From Verrucomicrobiales bacterium (GTDB lineage Bacteria; Verrucomicrobiota; Verrucomicrobiia; Limisphaerales; CAIMTB01), in NCBI GenBank assembly GCA_016795425.1, contig JAEUHG010000033.1, forward strand, positions 1 to 64,000: DNA of 64,000 nt, written 5' to 3'. Made by a program: the position numbers and the translations under genes. This document shows, one piece after another, positions 19,390-28,105 of this stretch; position 1 is the stretch's first letter, and every line of letters starts with the position of its first letter. A model generated the notes under the pieces. That model ran no database searches, had not been told where the DNA came from, and saw only the letters and a list, made by a program, of their open reading frames with translations.

Positions 19390-19620
19390 TCACAGGGATT
19401 CGGTGGATTCCGAAGGGATTGCCTGGAACCAATCCTTCTCGGGACATGCGAGCAGCCAATCGACCAGGCCGTGGTTACCCTTCGATCGCTGGCGCTTGAG
19501 GAGGTACTGCCCTTCCTCTAGACGTTCCACTTCGAATCGCTGCCCGGCGACAATACCATCCTTTTCGCGCAGGGGGGCCGGAAGGACAATCTGCCCCTTG
19601 CTGGAGATGGTCGTCAGCAT
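19390..19620 (-). CDS. AbrB/MazE-family antitoxin
   Basis: 76 residues from the ATG at 19620; the longer frame to 19833 would overlap kup and reads a low-complexity DTDSDT run. Residues 1-45 (TTISSKGQIVLPAPLREKDGIVAG) are a swapped-hairpin AbrB/SpoVT DNA-binding domain, and the C-terminal third should wrap the toxin. It should neutralise the PIN toxin encoded right after it and repress the pair by binding the inverted repeat just upstream of its start. Confidence 0.88.
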   Translation of the reverse strand: MLTTISSKGQIVLPAPLREKDGIVAGQRFEVERLEEGQYLLKRQRSKGNHGLVDWLLACPEKDWFQAIPSESTESL

Positions 19621-19624
19621 GGAG

Positions 19625-19641
19625 GTAAGATCCCGTCTTAC
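19625..19641 (-). promoter_or_regulatory. Candidate operator of the toxin-antitoxin pair
   Basis: A perfect inverted repeat with 6-bp arms (GTAAGA and TCTTAC) around five bases ends five bases before the antitoxin ATG. AbrB-fold antitoxins usually bind such repeats in their own promoters. Assignment rests on position and symmetry only. Confidence 0.45.
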
Positions 19642-19672
19642 CCCATCGATGTCAACCTCACCGATCTTCAAG

Positions 19673-19705
19673 TCGGTATCGGAATCGGTATCGGAATCGG
19701 TATCG
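19673..19705. repeat. 12-bp tandem repeat upstream of the antitoxin gene
   Basis: The unit TCGGTATCGGAA is repeated about 2.7 times between the kup stop and the antitoxin start. It could be slippage DNA or part of the promoter region; I see no direct functional sign. Confidence 0.6.
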
Positions 19706-19810
19706 AAAGGTGGATTCGGCTTCTGAACTTGGAATCGATTTGGGGGCCGGCGCGTGGCGCGGCCGGGACGATGCGCGGTTCGCTTGGAACGTCGGCGAGC
19801 GTCCGTCGCC

Positions 19811-21691
19811 CTACAATTCAACCTGCACGCCAAGTTCCACCACCCGGTTGGGGGGAAGACGGTAGTAGGCGGCGGGTTGTTGGGCGTTGCGGGAGAGCAG
19901 GCGAAAGAGCGCCGCCTGCCAGGCGGGAAGGACCGGGTGGCGCGACCGGACGATCACTTCGCGCCCCAGGAAATAGGTGGTGGTCATGTCGTCCCATTCC
20001 AGGCCGTGCGGGCGGCAGGCGTCACGAACGGTGTCCATGCTGGGTTCCTCGACAAACCCAAAATGAGCCGTGACGCGCCAGAAGTGCGGGGAGAGCTTTT
20101 CCAGGAGCACACGTTCGGCGTCGGACACATACGGGTGCTCGCTGACGGCGAAGCGAAGCACGACGACGCGGTCGTGAATCACCCGGTTATGTTTGAGATT
20201 GTGAAGAAGGGCGACCGGGGTGCCATCCGGGCTTCCGGTCAGGAACACCGCCGTTCCCGGGACTCGGGTGACGGACGCGCTGGTGGTGACTTGTTCGACA
20301 AAGTCCTCGAGGCGCACCAAACGGGTGCGGAGGCGGCGTCCCAGGAGTTCCCGGCCGCGGCGCCACGTGCTCATGACGGCGAAAAGGGCGGCGCCCAGGG
20401 CGATGGGAATCCAGCCGCCGTCATGGAGTTTGGCGAGATTTGCGCAAAGGAAGGATAAATCGATGAGCAGAAATGCTCCGAACACCATGGCGATCCACCG
20501 GGTTTGCCACTGCCACCGTTGCCGGGCGACAACCGCGAGCAACAGGGTCGTCACCACCATGGTCAAGGACACGGCGACCCCGTACGCACTGGCCAGGGCG
20601 TCCGAACTCTTGAACATCAGCACCAACGCGATGCAACCGGCGCCGAGCGCGAAGTTGACTGGGCCGATGTAGATTTGGCCGCGCTGGCTGGCGGAGGTGT
20701 GTTCGATGTTCAAGCGTGGCAACAGGCCGAGTTGGACCGCTTGCATGGTCAGTGAGAAGGCGCCGGTGATCAGGGCCTGGGACGCAACGATGCCGGCCAG
20801 GGCGGCCAGCACCACCAACGCCCAGGCGACGGAATCCGGTGCCAGGTGAAAGAATGGGCTTTCCGAGGCGCTGGGATCGCGCAGGACCAGGGCGGCTTGA
20901 CCCAGGTAATTGAGTGCCAGCGCCGGGAACACGATCAAGGTCCAGGCCCAGCGGATCGGCCTCGCGCCGAAGTGTCCGAGGTCCGCGTACAATGCTTCGG
21001 CGCCGGTAAGAACCAGAAAGACCGATCCCAGGATGGTGATGCCGTGCCATCCGTGTCCCAGGAGGAAGTCCAGCGCGTAGCCCGGATGCAGCGCGCGCAG
21101 CACCTCGGGGGTGATGAGTATGGAAGCTGTGCCCAGCACGGCCAGCACGGCGAACCAGACGACCATGACCGGTCCGAAGGCGCTTCCGACACGTCCGGTG
21201 CCATGGCGTTGGATCAGAAAAAGCACCACGAGAATGGCGACCGCGGCGGGCACGATGAATCGATGGGACGAAGGCCAAACCACTTCCAGCCCTTCCATGG
21301 CTCCCAAAACGGTGATCGCCGGGGTGAGGATGCCGTCGCCGTAGAGCAGGGCGGCACCAAACAGGCCCAGCACCGACAACAGGGCCGGCCAATGGGAGAC
21401 CTCGGACGAGACCTTGCCCGAGGTCAGTGCCAGCAATGCCAGAATGCCGCCCTCGCCCTGGTTGTCCGCGCGCAGCACCAAAGCCAGGTACTTGATGGAG
21501 ACCACCAGTGTCAGGGCCCAAACGATCAGCGAGGCCGATCCCATGAGGGTTTCGACCGTGGCCGATTGTCCGGTTTCGTGGACGCACTGACGAAACGCGT
21601 ACAGCGGGCTGGTGCCGATGTCCCCGTAGACGATTCCCAGGGCCCCCAGCGCAAGCCGACGGAGATTTTGTCCGGAGCGTTCGGTGTTCAT
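19811..21691 (-). CDS. kup: Kup-family potassium uptake protein (second of a tandem pair)
   Basis: 626 residues. The N-terminus has the Kup hallmark LALGALGIVYGDIGTSPLYAFR, then about twelve hydrophobic segments up to residue ~430 and a hydrophilic C-terminal domain that starts after the last membrane helix and ends in RVVELGVQVEL. Kup proteins are H+/K+ symporters of the inner membrane. It follows the other kup gene by 36 bases on the same strand, so the two are probably co-transcribed. The proteins are clearly paralogous but diverged along their length, so this is not a recent duplication. Confidence 0.93.
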   Translation of the reverse strand: MNTERSGQNLRRLALGALGIVYGDIGTSPLYAFRQCVHETGQSATVETLMGSASLIVWALTLVVSIKYLALVLRADNQGEGGILALLALTSGKVSSEVSHWPALLSVLGLFGAALLYGDGILTPAITVLGAMEGLEVVWPSSHRFIVPAAVAILVVLFLIQRHGTGRVGSAFGPVMVVWFAVLAVLGTASILITPEVLRALHPGYALDFLLGHGWHGITILGSVFLVLTGAEALYADLGHFGARPIRWAWTLIVFPALALNYLGQAALVLRDPSASESPFFHLAPDSVAWALVVLAALAGIVASQALITGAFSLTMQAVQLGLLPRLNIEHTSASQRGQIYIGPVNFALGAGCIALVLMFKSSDALASAYGVAVSLTMVVTTLLLAVVARQRWQWQTRWIAMVFGAFLLIDLSFLCANLAKLHDGGWIPIALGAALFAVMSTWRRGRELLGRRLRTRLVRLEDFVEQVTTSASVTRVPGTAVFLTGSPDGTPVALLHNLKHNRVIHDRVVVLRFAVSEHPYVSDAERVLLEKLSPHFWRVTAHFGFVEEPSMDTVRDACRPHGLEWDDMTTTYFLGREVIVRSRHPVLPAWQAALFRLLSRNAQQPAAYYRLPPNRVVELGVQVEL

Positions 21692-21727
21692 CCAGGAGGG
21701 CGGCCGGATCGGTCAGGGACTCACCGG

Positions 21728-23602
21728 TCAGATTTCGACCTGCATTCCCAACTCGACCACCCGATTGGGTGGAAGCTTGAAGAAGCCGGTGGCCTGTTGA
21801 GCGTTGCGCGCCATGAAGCCGAAGAGGCGCTTCCGCCAGCGCGCCATGCCCGGCCGGGAGGTTGGCAGAATCGTCTCCCGCCCGAGGAAATAGGTGGTCT
21901 TCATCACGTCCAATTCCAGCCCTTCGCGACCACAGGCGTCGCGAACCGCGTCCAGGTCGGGAGATTCCATGAACCCGAAGTAGCCGGTGACACGGAAGAA
22001 TCCCTGCGAAAGACCCTCGATCTGGACCCGGTCGGCCGCTTCCACGTAGGGCGCTTCGGCAACTGCAAAACGCAGGATGACGACGCGTTCGTGAAGGACC
22101 TTGTTGTGTTTGAGATTGTGCAGCAGGGCGCCGGGTGTGCCCTGGGGATTGCTGGACAGGAAGACCGCGGTGCCGGCGACGCGCGCGGGCGGGTGTCGCT
22201 CCACTTCATTCAGAAACATCCCGAGTGGCAGGGAGCCGTTGAGAAGCTCTTTCTGAACGGCGCGCCGGCCCCTGAACCACGTGGCCATGCACAAATAGAT
22301 CAACGCCCCCATGGTGATGGGGAACCACCCGCCATTCTCGAATTTCAGGGAGTTCGCGGCGAAAAACGCAATTTCGAGGGTGAGAAAACTGCCCGACAAC
22401 AGGCCTGCCCGCCACCGCGGCCATCCCCAGACATGCTGGGCGGCAAAAAACAACAGCAGCGTCGTCATCATGATGGTGAGCGAGACGCCGATGCCATACG
22501 CCGCCGCCAGCGCGTTCGAGGTGCGGAACCCAAGCACCAACCCGATGCAGGCAATCATCAGGATCCAATTCACGGCACCCACATAAATCTGCCCGCGCTC
22601 GGTCGAGGAGGTATGTTGGACGTTCATGCGCGGCAGGAAGCCGAGTTGCATGGCTTGCCGAACCATGGAAAAAGCTCCGGAGATGAGGGCCTGCGACGCG
22701 ATGATCGCCGCCAGGGTGGCCAGGATGATGAGGGGAATCAGGGCCCACGACGGGGCGAGGTTGTAGAACGGGTTGCGAACCGCGTCGGGTTGCTTCAGCA
22801 GCCACGCGCCCTGGCCGAGGTAATTCAACACCAACGCCGGAAACACCACCGCGAACCAGGCCAGCCGAATCGGGCCCACCCCGAAGTGACCCATGTCGGC
22901 ATACAAGGCCTCCACACCGGTGAGCGTCAGGAAAACCGCCCCCAGGACGACAAACGCGCCCCAGCCCTGGTGCATTAGGAAATTCACCCCATGCATCGGA
23001 TTGAACGCCGATAGCACGGATGGTTCAACGAGCAGACCCCGGACGCCGAGCAAGGCCAGTGTGAAGAACCAGAGCAGCGTGATGGGGCCGAACCAGGCGC
23101 CGACGCGTCCGGTGCCGATGCGCTGGATGGCAAACAAGGCCACCAGGATGAAGACCGTAATCGGGACGACATACGGATGGAATGCGGGGGCGATAGCCTC
23201 CAGACCTTCCACCGCCGATAGAACCGTGATGGCGGGCGTGATCATTCCTTCCCCCAAAAGGAGCGCCGCCCCACACGCGCCTAGAATCAACAGCGGGGTG
23301 CGATGACCGTTGGCGGGCAACCGGCTCAGCGTCAGGGCAAGCAGGGCCATGATGCCGCCCTCGCCCTGGTTGTTGGCCCGCATGACGACGATGAGGTACT
23401 TGAGGCAGACGATGACGATGAGCGACCAAATGACCGCGCTAAGAACGCCGAGCACGGTGGATCGCGTCGGACTCAGCGCGTGGTCGCCATGAAAACACTC
23501 GCGCAAGGCATAGAGCGGGCTCGTGCCGATGTCCCCATAGACGATTCCCAAGGCACCGAGCGCCAGTCCGAGTCCCCGGCGTGGCGATGATTCGCGGCTC
23601 AT
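21728..23602 (-). CDS. kup: Kup-family potassium uptake protein (first of a tandem pair)
   Basis: About 624 residues from the ATG at 23602, chosen because it gives the same short cytosolic leader as the neighbouring Kup; an ATG at 23635 is also in frame. The motif GALGIVYGDIGTSPLYALREC is followed by about twelve membrane segments and a C-terminal soluble domain ending PPNRVVELGMQVEI. It should import K+ with protons. Together with ktrBA nearby it makes four potassium-uptake genes within about 10 kb. Its promoter must lie in the divergent region before the histidine kinase. Confidence 0.92.
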   Translation of the reverse strand: MSRESSPRRGLGLALGALGIVYGDIGTSPLYALRECFHGDHALSPTRSTVLGVLSAVIWSLIVIVCLKYLIVVMRANNQGEGGIMALLALTLSRLPANGHRTPLLILGACGAALLLGEGMITPAITVLSAVEGLEAIAPAFHPYVVPITVFILVALFAIQRIGTGRVGAWFGPITLLWFFTLALLGVRGLLVEPSVLSAFNPMHGVNFLMHQGWGAFVVLGAVFLTLTGVEALYADMGHFGVGPIRLAWFAVVFPALVLNYLGQGAWLLKQPDAVRNPFYNLAPSWALIPLIILATLAAIIASQALISGAFSMVRQAMQLGFLPRMNVQHTSSTERGQIYVGAVNWILMIACIGLVLGFRTSNALAAAYGIGVSLTIMMTTLLLFFAAQHVWGWPRWRAGLLSGSFLTLEIAFFAANSLKFENGGWFPITMGALIYLCMATWFRGRRAVQKELLNGSLPLGMFLNEVERHPPARVAGTAVFLSSNPQGTPGALLHNLKHNKVLHERVVILRFAVAEAPYVEAADRVQIEGLSQGFFRVTGYFGFMESPDLDAVRDACGREGLELDVMKTTYFLGRETILPTSRPGMARWRKRLFGFMARNAQQATGFFKLPPNRVVELGMQVEI

Positions 23603-23992
23603 CCAGTCAGTGGCGCAGGTCGCCTCCCATTTCACGATCTCCCACCGAAAACGACAGGCCCTTCCAGGTCCGCCCGGCGGACTCCCGGAAGTCGATCAAT
23701 ACCAGTCATTTCCGCTTTCCGACGCCGACGAGGTTAGCTGTCGGGCTGGGTCCGGAAAGTGACCCCGACGGCCCATGCCGCCGTTCGCCCCTGGACCGGC
23801 TCGCGCCGGTACCGATGGTTCCCCCGCGGCGGGTTGAGAATGAAATTCCCCGCCTTAGGCGCCTGCACACGGACCGCGTACTGCCGGAAACCTGACGGGA
23901 TGTCAATCTGCGGGACGGTGGCCTGGGGGTGAGCATTTCTCTCGGAAGACGGCCCCAACGCCTTGTAGGCTGGGTGAAAACCCGAGGGAACC
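23603..23992. other. Divergent intergenic region, kup / histidine kinase
   Basis: 390 bp between divergently read genes. A GAGGG ribosome site at 23983-23987 precedes the GTG of the kinase. I found no convincing promoter hexamers or riboswitch. Part of the stretch is covered by a minus-strand open frame listed separately. Confidence 0.5.
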
Positions 23993-24000
23993 GTGAACAC
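23734..24000 (-). CDS. Possible small protein of unknown function
   Basis: An 88-residue frame from a GTG at 24000, or up to 122 residues from the ATG at 24102. Codon third positions are strongly G/C, as in the real genes, and the text (for example DIPSGFRQYAVRVQAPKAG and AWAVGVTFRTQPDS) looks more protein-like than usual antisense shadows. Against it: no ribosome site, no recognised domain, and overlap with the start of the kinase gene. It could be a remnant of a former gene. Confidence 0.25.
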   Translation of the reverse strand: MFTVPSGFHPAYKALGPSSERNAHPQATVPQIDIPSGFRQYAVRVQAPKAGNFILNPPRGNHRYRREPVQGRTAAWAVGVTFRTQPDS

Positions 24001-27000
24001 ACCGTGCGAAGCGGAAGCCAACCGGTTGGCGGTGGCGCGCGAATACCCGCTGACCGACCGCAGCGCGGATGCGGCGCTTTGTGAAGCGTGTCGGTTGGCC
24101 ACCTTGCTTTGTCACCGGCCGATCGCCGCGGTCGAGTTCGTTCTCCAGGATACAGTGATCGTTGCCGCCGCCGCCGGGTTGCATGTCGGCCGCATCCAAA
24201 GGTCCGATGCGTTGAGTCCCCACTTTCTTCAGGAATCCCGGGTGGTGACGGTTTCCGATGCTTCGGCTGACGCCCGCTTTGCGCCGCTGAAGTTGGTACG
24301 CGGGGCCCGCGGGGTGCGATTCTACGCGGCTGTGCCGCTATTGACGCCGGAAGGCGTGGCGCTCGGGGTCCTGTCGGTGTGGGACCATTACGCCGGCGAT
24401 CTCGCGCCCAGCCAGGCGGAATCCCTCGAAGCCCTCGGTCGCATGGTGATGGTTCAGTTGAACCTGTGGCGCCGGCAGCGCCAGTTGGAGCGCCTCGAGG
24501 CACAGCACGCACTCGTCGAAGCCGCCCTCCGTGAGGCGGAAGGCAAGTTCCGCGGCATCTTCGAAAACACCGTGGTCGGGATTTACCAAACCACCCCGGA
24601 AGGTCGGTACCTCTCGGCCAACCCCATGCTTGCGAAGATCTATGGCTACCGTTCCCCCGAGGAACTGATGGACGCCGTGGGCAACATCGGGGTCCAGCTT
24701 TACATCGATCCCCGAGCCCGGGACCGTTTCATCGAGGCCCTTCAAAAAGAAGACACCATCACCAACTTCGAAGCGCAGATCCGGCGCAAGGACGGCACGG
24801 TGATCTGGATCGCCGAGAACGCCCGGGTGGTCCGCGGCGATGACGGAACCGTCCGATTCTACGAAGGCACGGTCCAGGATATCACCGCCCGCCGCCTTGC
24901 CGAGGACCAGTTGCGCAATTCGGAGATGCTCTATCACTCCTTGGTCGAGGAGTTGCCGCAGAACATCCTCCGCAAGGACACCCGGGAACGTTTCATTTTT
25001 GCCAACAGCCGGTTTTGCGAGACGGTGGAACGCCCCCTGGAAGAAGTCCTGGGAAAAACCGATTTCGATCTCTTCCCGCCCGAACTCGCGCGCAAGTACC
25101 AGGCCGACGACCAGAAAGTCATGGCCGACGGCAAGACCGTCCGCGTCACGGAACGCAACGTGACGCCGGACGGCGCGGTGCACTGGGTCGAGGTCATCAA
25201 ATCCCCATTGCGCGACATCTCCGGCGCCGTGGTCGGTATCCAGGGTATTTTTTGGGACGTCACCGAACCCAAGCGCCTCCAGGATGCCTTGGCCTACGAG
25301 CGCGATCTGCTTCAGGCGCTTCTCGATCACAGCCCGGACATCATCTATTTCAAGGATCCCCAATCACGATTCCTGAAGGTGGGCAAAGCACTGGCCCGGC
25401 GTTTCGACATTGCCGATCCCGAGACTCTGGTGGGAAAGACCTCGGCGGCTTTACTGGCGCCTGATCGCGCCCAGGCGGTGGAGGAGGAAGAGCAACGCCT
25501 CCTGAAAACCGGGGAGCCCATCATCAACAAGGTCGAGGAACTGGTGGATCAATCGGGGCGCCGCAGTTGGACTTCGGTCACCAAGGTCCCCATCTATAAC
25601 CGGTCCGGGGAGATCCTCGGCCTGGTTGGCGTGTTCCGTGACATCACCCAGTTGATCGAAACCGAGCAGGCCCTCCGCGAGGCCGAGGAAAAATACCGCA
25701 CCATCTTCGAGAATTCCGTCGAAGGCATCTACCAAACCTCGCCCGGCGGCGGTTTTATCCGCGTCAATCCGGCCCTCGCCCGAATTTACGGCTACGCTTC
25801 CCCCGAAGAGCTCATGGCCCGGCTGACCGATGTGCGGACCCAGGTCTATGTCGATCCCAGGCGACGGGAAGAGTTCGTGCGGATGGCTCTCGAGAAAGGG
25901 AGTATCACCGGATTCGAATCGGAGATCTATCGCAAGGACGGTTCCACCACCTGGGTCTCGGAGAGTGCGCGGGTGGTCCGTGATCGTGACGGCAAGCCCG
26001 CCTATTTCGAAGGCACTCTCGAGGACATCAGCAGCCGCAAGCAGGTGGACGCGGCGCGGGAAAAGGCCCGGCAGGTCGCCCTCGAATCCGCGCGCATGAA
26101 ATCGGAGTTCGTGGCCACCGTGAGCCACGAGATTCGCACTCCGTTGAATGCCATTGTGCCCAACGCGGAGCGCCTGCTGGAGACCCGGCTCGATCTCCAG
26201 CAACGGTATCTCGTCGAAGGTATCGAGTACGGAGCCCACATGCTCCTGCAGATCGTCAATGACATCCTCGACCTCTCGCGCATCGAATCCGGCGCCGTCT
26301 CCCTGGAGAACATCGATTTCGACCTGCACGAACTGGTGGAGAGAACGGTGAGCTTTTTCGCCAGCCGCGCGCATGCCAAGGGCCTGGAACTCGTCGGCGA
26401 TATTCAGCCGGGCGTTCCTCATCGTGTGCGCGGCGATTCCGCCCGACTGGGGCAAATCCTCAATAACCTCGTCGGCAATGCCATCAAGTTCACCGAAGCC
26501 GGAGAAGTAGGGGTCGAAGTCGAACCCGGCGAGGCATCCGATGCCTTCGTGGACTTGAAGTTTCGCGTCCGCGACACGGGCATCGGTATCGCCCCCGAGG
26601 CGCGCGAGCGGGTCTTCCAGGCGTTTGCCCAGGCGGACGGTTCCATGAGCCGGCGTTACGGTGGTACCGGCCTCGGTCTCGCGATTTCCCGAAAGGTGGT
26701 GCAATTGATGGGAGGCGACATCGATTTCACCAGCGAACTCGGCAAGGGAACCACCTTCTTCCTGAACGTGCGGTTCGCCCCCTCCTCACACGATGAATCG
26801 GATTTCGTGCCGGAGAGATTGCTCGAGGGACTGCGCGTCCTCGTCCTGGATGACAACGCCGCCCAGCGTCGAGTCATCATGGATTCCTTCCTGGCCCTGG
26901 GTGCAACGACCGTGGCCGGCGTCGCGAGCATCGACGAGGCGGTTGAGTCCCTCCGGGCTGCGCTGGTGACGCAGGCCGGGTTTCACCTGGTCTTCTACGA

Positions 27001-28105
27001 CGCCGATCTCCCCGGCAGCGATGGCATCCAGACGGCACGTCGACTCCGCGCCGCCGGTGCAGGAGCCAGCCGCCTGATCGCGCTCACCGCTCCAGGCACC
27101 GTCGCCGATGCGCGTGGATTGGAGGCGGCAGGCATCGCCGGCACCCTCGTCAAGCCACTCCGGCAATCCCGGCTCGTTTCCGATCTCGGCGCCATCCTCC
27201 AGGTGGCACCAGCGACCGAGGTGCCCGAGGAAACCACCAGCGAGGCGCCGCCTGGGCAGGGATTGCGCGTCCTCCTGGTCGAAGATCATCCGCTGAATCA
27301 GCGGGTCGCCACGGAGTTGCTCGAACGCCTGGGCGCCTCAGTCGACGGCGCCTTCAATGGGCCTGCCGCGCTCAGCGCGTTCGAACGGAAACGGTACGAT
27401 CTCGTCCTGATGGATTGCCAGATGCCCGACATGGATGGTTACGAGACCACCCGACGTTTGCGCGACCTGGAGAAGGCACTCGGTGGCGCGGCGGCTGCCG
27501 GAAAGAGAGTCCCCATCGTCGCCCTTTCCGCCAACGCCTTGACCGGCGATCGCGATTTGGGTTTGGCGGCGGGAATGGACGACTACCTCACCAAGCCGTT
27601 GCGTCAGCCTGAACTCATCCGGATCTTGCGCCAGGTGAAGGACGGAACGATCTGCAGCGCCGCGTCCGGCAGCGACCAGGACGCAGGCACGGCGACCGCC
27701 GTGCCGGCGGTGGTGCCCGGCCCTGATTCTACCACCCCGTCGGCGACTTCGGACGCCCCTCCCATCCTGGATGAGGAACCGCTGCTGGCGCTGTCGTCAC
27801 CCGATGAACCGGATGCCTTGCCTGGCTTTGTCCAACAGTTCCTCGAGGATGCCCCGCGCCGAATCCGGCGCTTGCGTGAGTTCGTTTCCACCGGCGAAGC
27901 ACAGCGAGCCGGAGCCGAAGCCCATGGTCTCAAAGGCAGTGCCAGCTATATGGGCGCACGTCGACTCGTGCAGGCCTGTGCACGGCTCGAAAAGGAAGCA
28001 CAGCAGGGCAACCTGGAGTCCGCCAGCCAGGGCTTGGCGGAAATCGAAGCGGAATTCGCGGCGGCAAAGGCGGCACTCGAACAGTATGTGGCACGACCGT
28101 CCTAG
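23993..28105 (+). CDS. Hybrid sensor histidine kinase (GAF, four PAS, HisKA, HATPase, two receivers, HPt)
   Basis: 1370 residues, GTG start with a good GAGGG site five bases upstream. Order: GAF-like domain (about 10-165), PAS domains near 180-300, 310-425, 430-550 and 565-690, HisKA with SHEIRTPLNAI (His near 712), HATPase with NLVGNAIKFT and GTGLGLAI, receiver 1 (Asp near 1003, later LTAPG and LVKPL), receiver 2 (LMDCQMPDMDG, Asp near 1140) and an HPt domain (AEAHGLKGSASYMG, His near 1311). No membrane helix is visible, so it is probably cytosolic and senses an internal signal. The complete phosphorelay in one chain means a separate output regulator is needed, and none is adjacent. Its end overlaps the metalloprotease gene by 20 bases. 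Confidence 0.92.
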   Translation: MNTPCEAEANRLAVAREYPLTDRSADAALCEACRLATLLCHRPIAAVEFVLQDTVIVAAAAGLHVGRIQRSDALSPHFLQESRVVTVSDASADARFAPLKLVRGARGVRFYAAVPLLTPEGVALGVLSVWDHYAGDLAPSQAESLEALGRMVMVQLNLWRRQRQLERLEAQHALVEAALREAEGKFRGIFENTVVGIYQTTPEGRYLSANPMLAKIYGYRSPEELMDAVGNIGVQLYIDPRARDRFIEALQKEDTITNFEAQIRRKDGTVIWIAENARVVRGDDGTVRFYEGTVQDITARRLAEDQLRNSEMLYHSLVEELPQNILRKDTRERFIFANSRFCETVERPLEEVLGKTDFDLFPPELARKYQADDQKVMADGKTVRVTERNVTPDGAVHWVEVIKSPLRDISGAVVGIQGIFWDVTEPKRLQDALAYERDLLQALLDHSPDIIYFKDPQSRFLKVGKALARRFDIADPETLVGKTSAALLAPDRAQAVEEEEQRLLKTGEPIINKVEELVDQSGRRSWTSVTKVPIYNRSGEILGLVGVFRDITQLIETEQALREAEEKYRTIFENSVEGIYQTSPGGGFIRVNPALARIYGYASPEELMARLTDVRTQVYVDPRRREEFVRMALEKGSITGFESEIYRKDGSTTWVSESARVVRDRDGKPAYFEGTLEDISSRKQVDAAREKARQVALESARMKSEFVATVSHEIRTPLNAIVPNAERLLETRLDLQQRYLVEGIEYGAHMLLQIVNDILDLSRIESGAVSLENIDFDLHELVERTVSFFASRAHAKGLELVGDIQPGVPHRVRGDSARLGQILNNLVGNAIKFTEAGEVGVEVEPGEASDAFVDLKFRVRDTGIGIAPEARERVFQAFAQADGSMSRRYGGTGLGLAISRKVVQLMGGDIDFTSELGKGTTFFLNVRFAPSSHDESDFVPERLLEGLRVLVLDDNAAQRRVIMDSFLALGATTVAGVASIDEAVESLRAALVTQAGFHLVFYDADLPGSDGIQTARRLRAAGAGASRLIALTAPGTVADARGLEAAGIAGTLVKPLRQSRLVSDLGAILQVAPATEVPEETTSEAPPGQGLRVLLVEDHPLNQRVATELLERLGASVDGAFNGPAALSAFERKRYDLVLMDCQMPDMDGYETTRRLRDLEKALGGAAAAGKRVPIVALSANALTGDRDLGLAAGMDDYLTKPLRQPELIRILRQVKDGTICSAASGSDQDAGTATAVPAVVPGPDSTTPSATSDAPPILDEEPLLALSSPDEPDALPGFVQQFLEDAPRRIRRLREFVSTGEAQRAGAEAHGLKGSASYMGARRLVQACARLEKEAQQGNLESASQGLAEIEAEFAAAKAALEQYVARPS

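Noticed and set aside
20846..22978. 710-residue plus-strand frame antisense to both kup genes
   Set aside because: It is rich in Gln, His and Arg with no domain, crosses the gap between two clear kup genes and is explained by high GC content.
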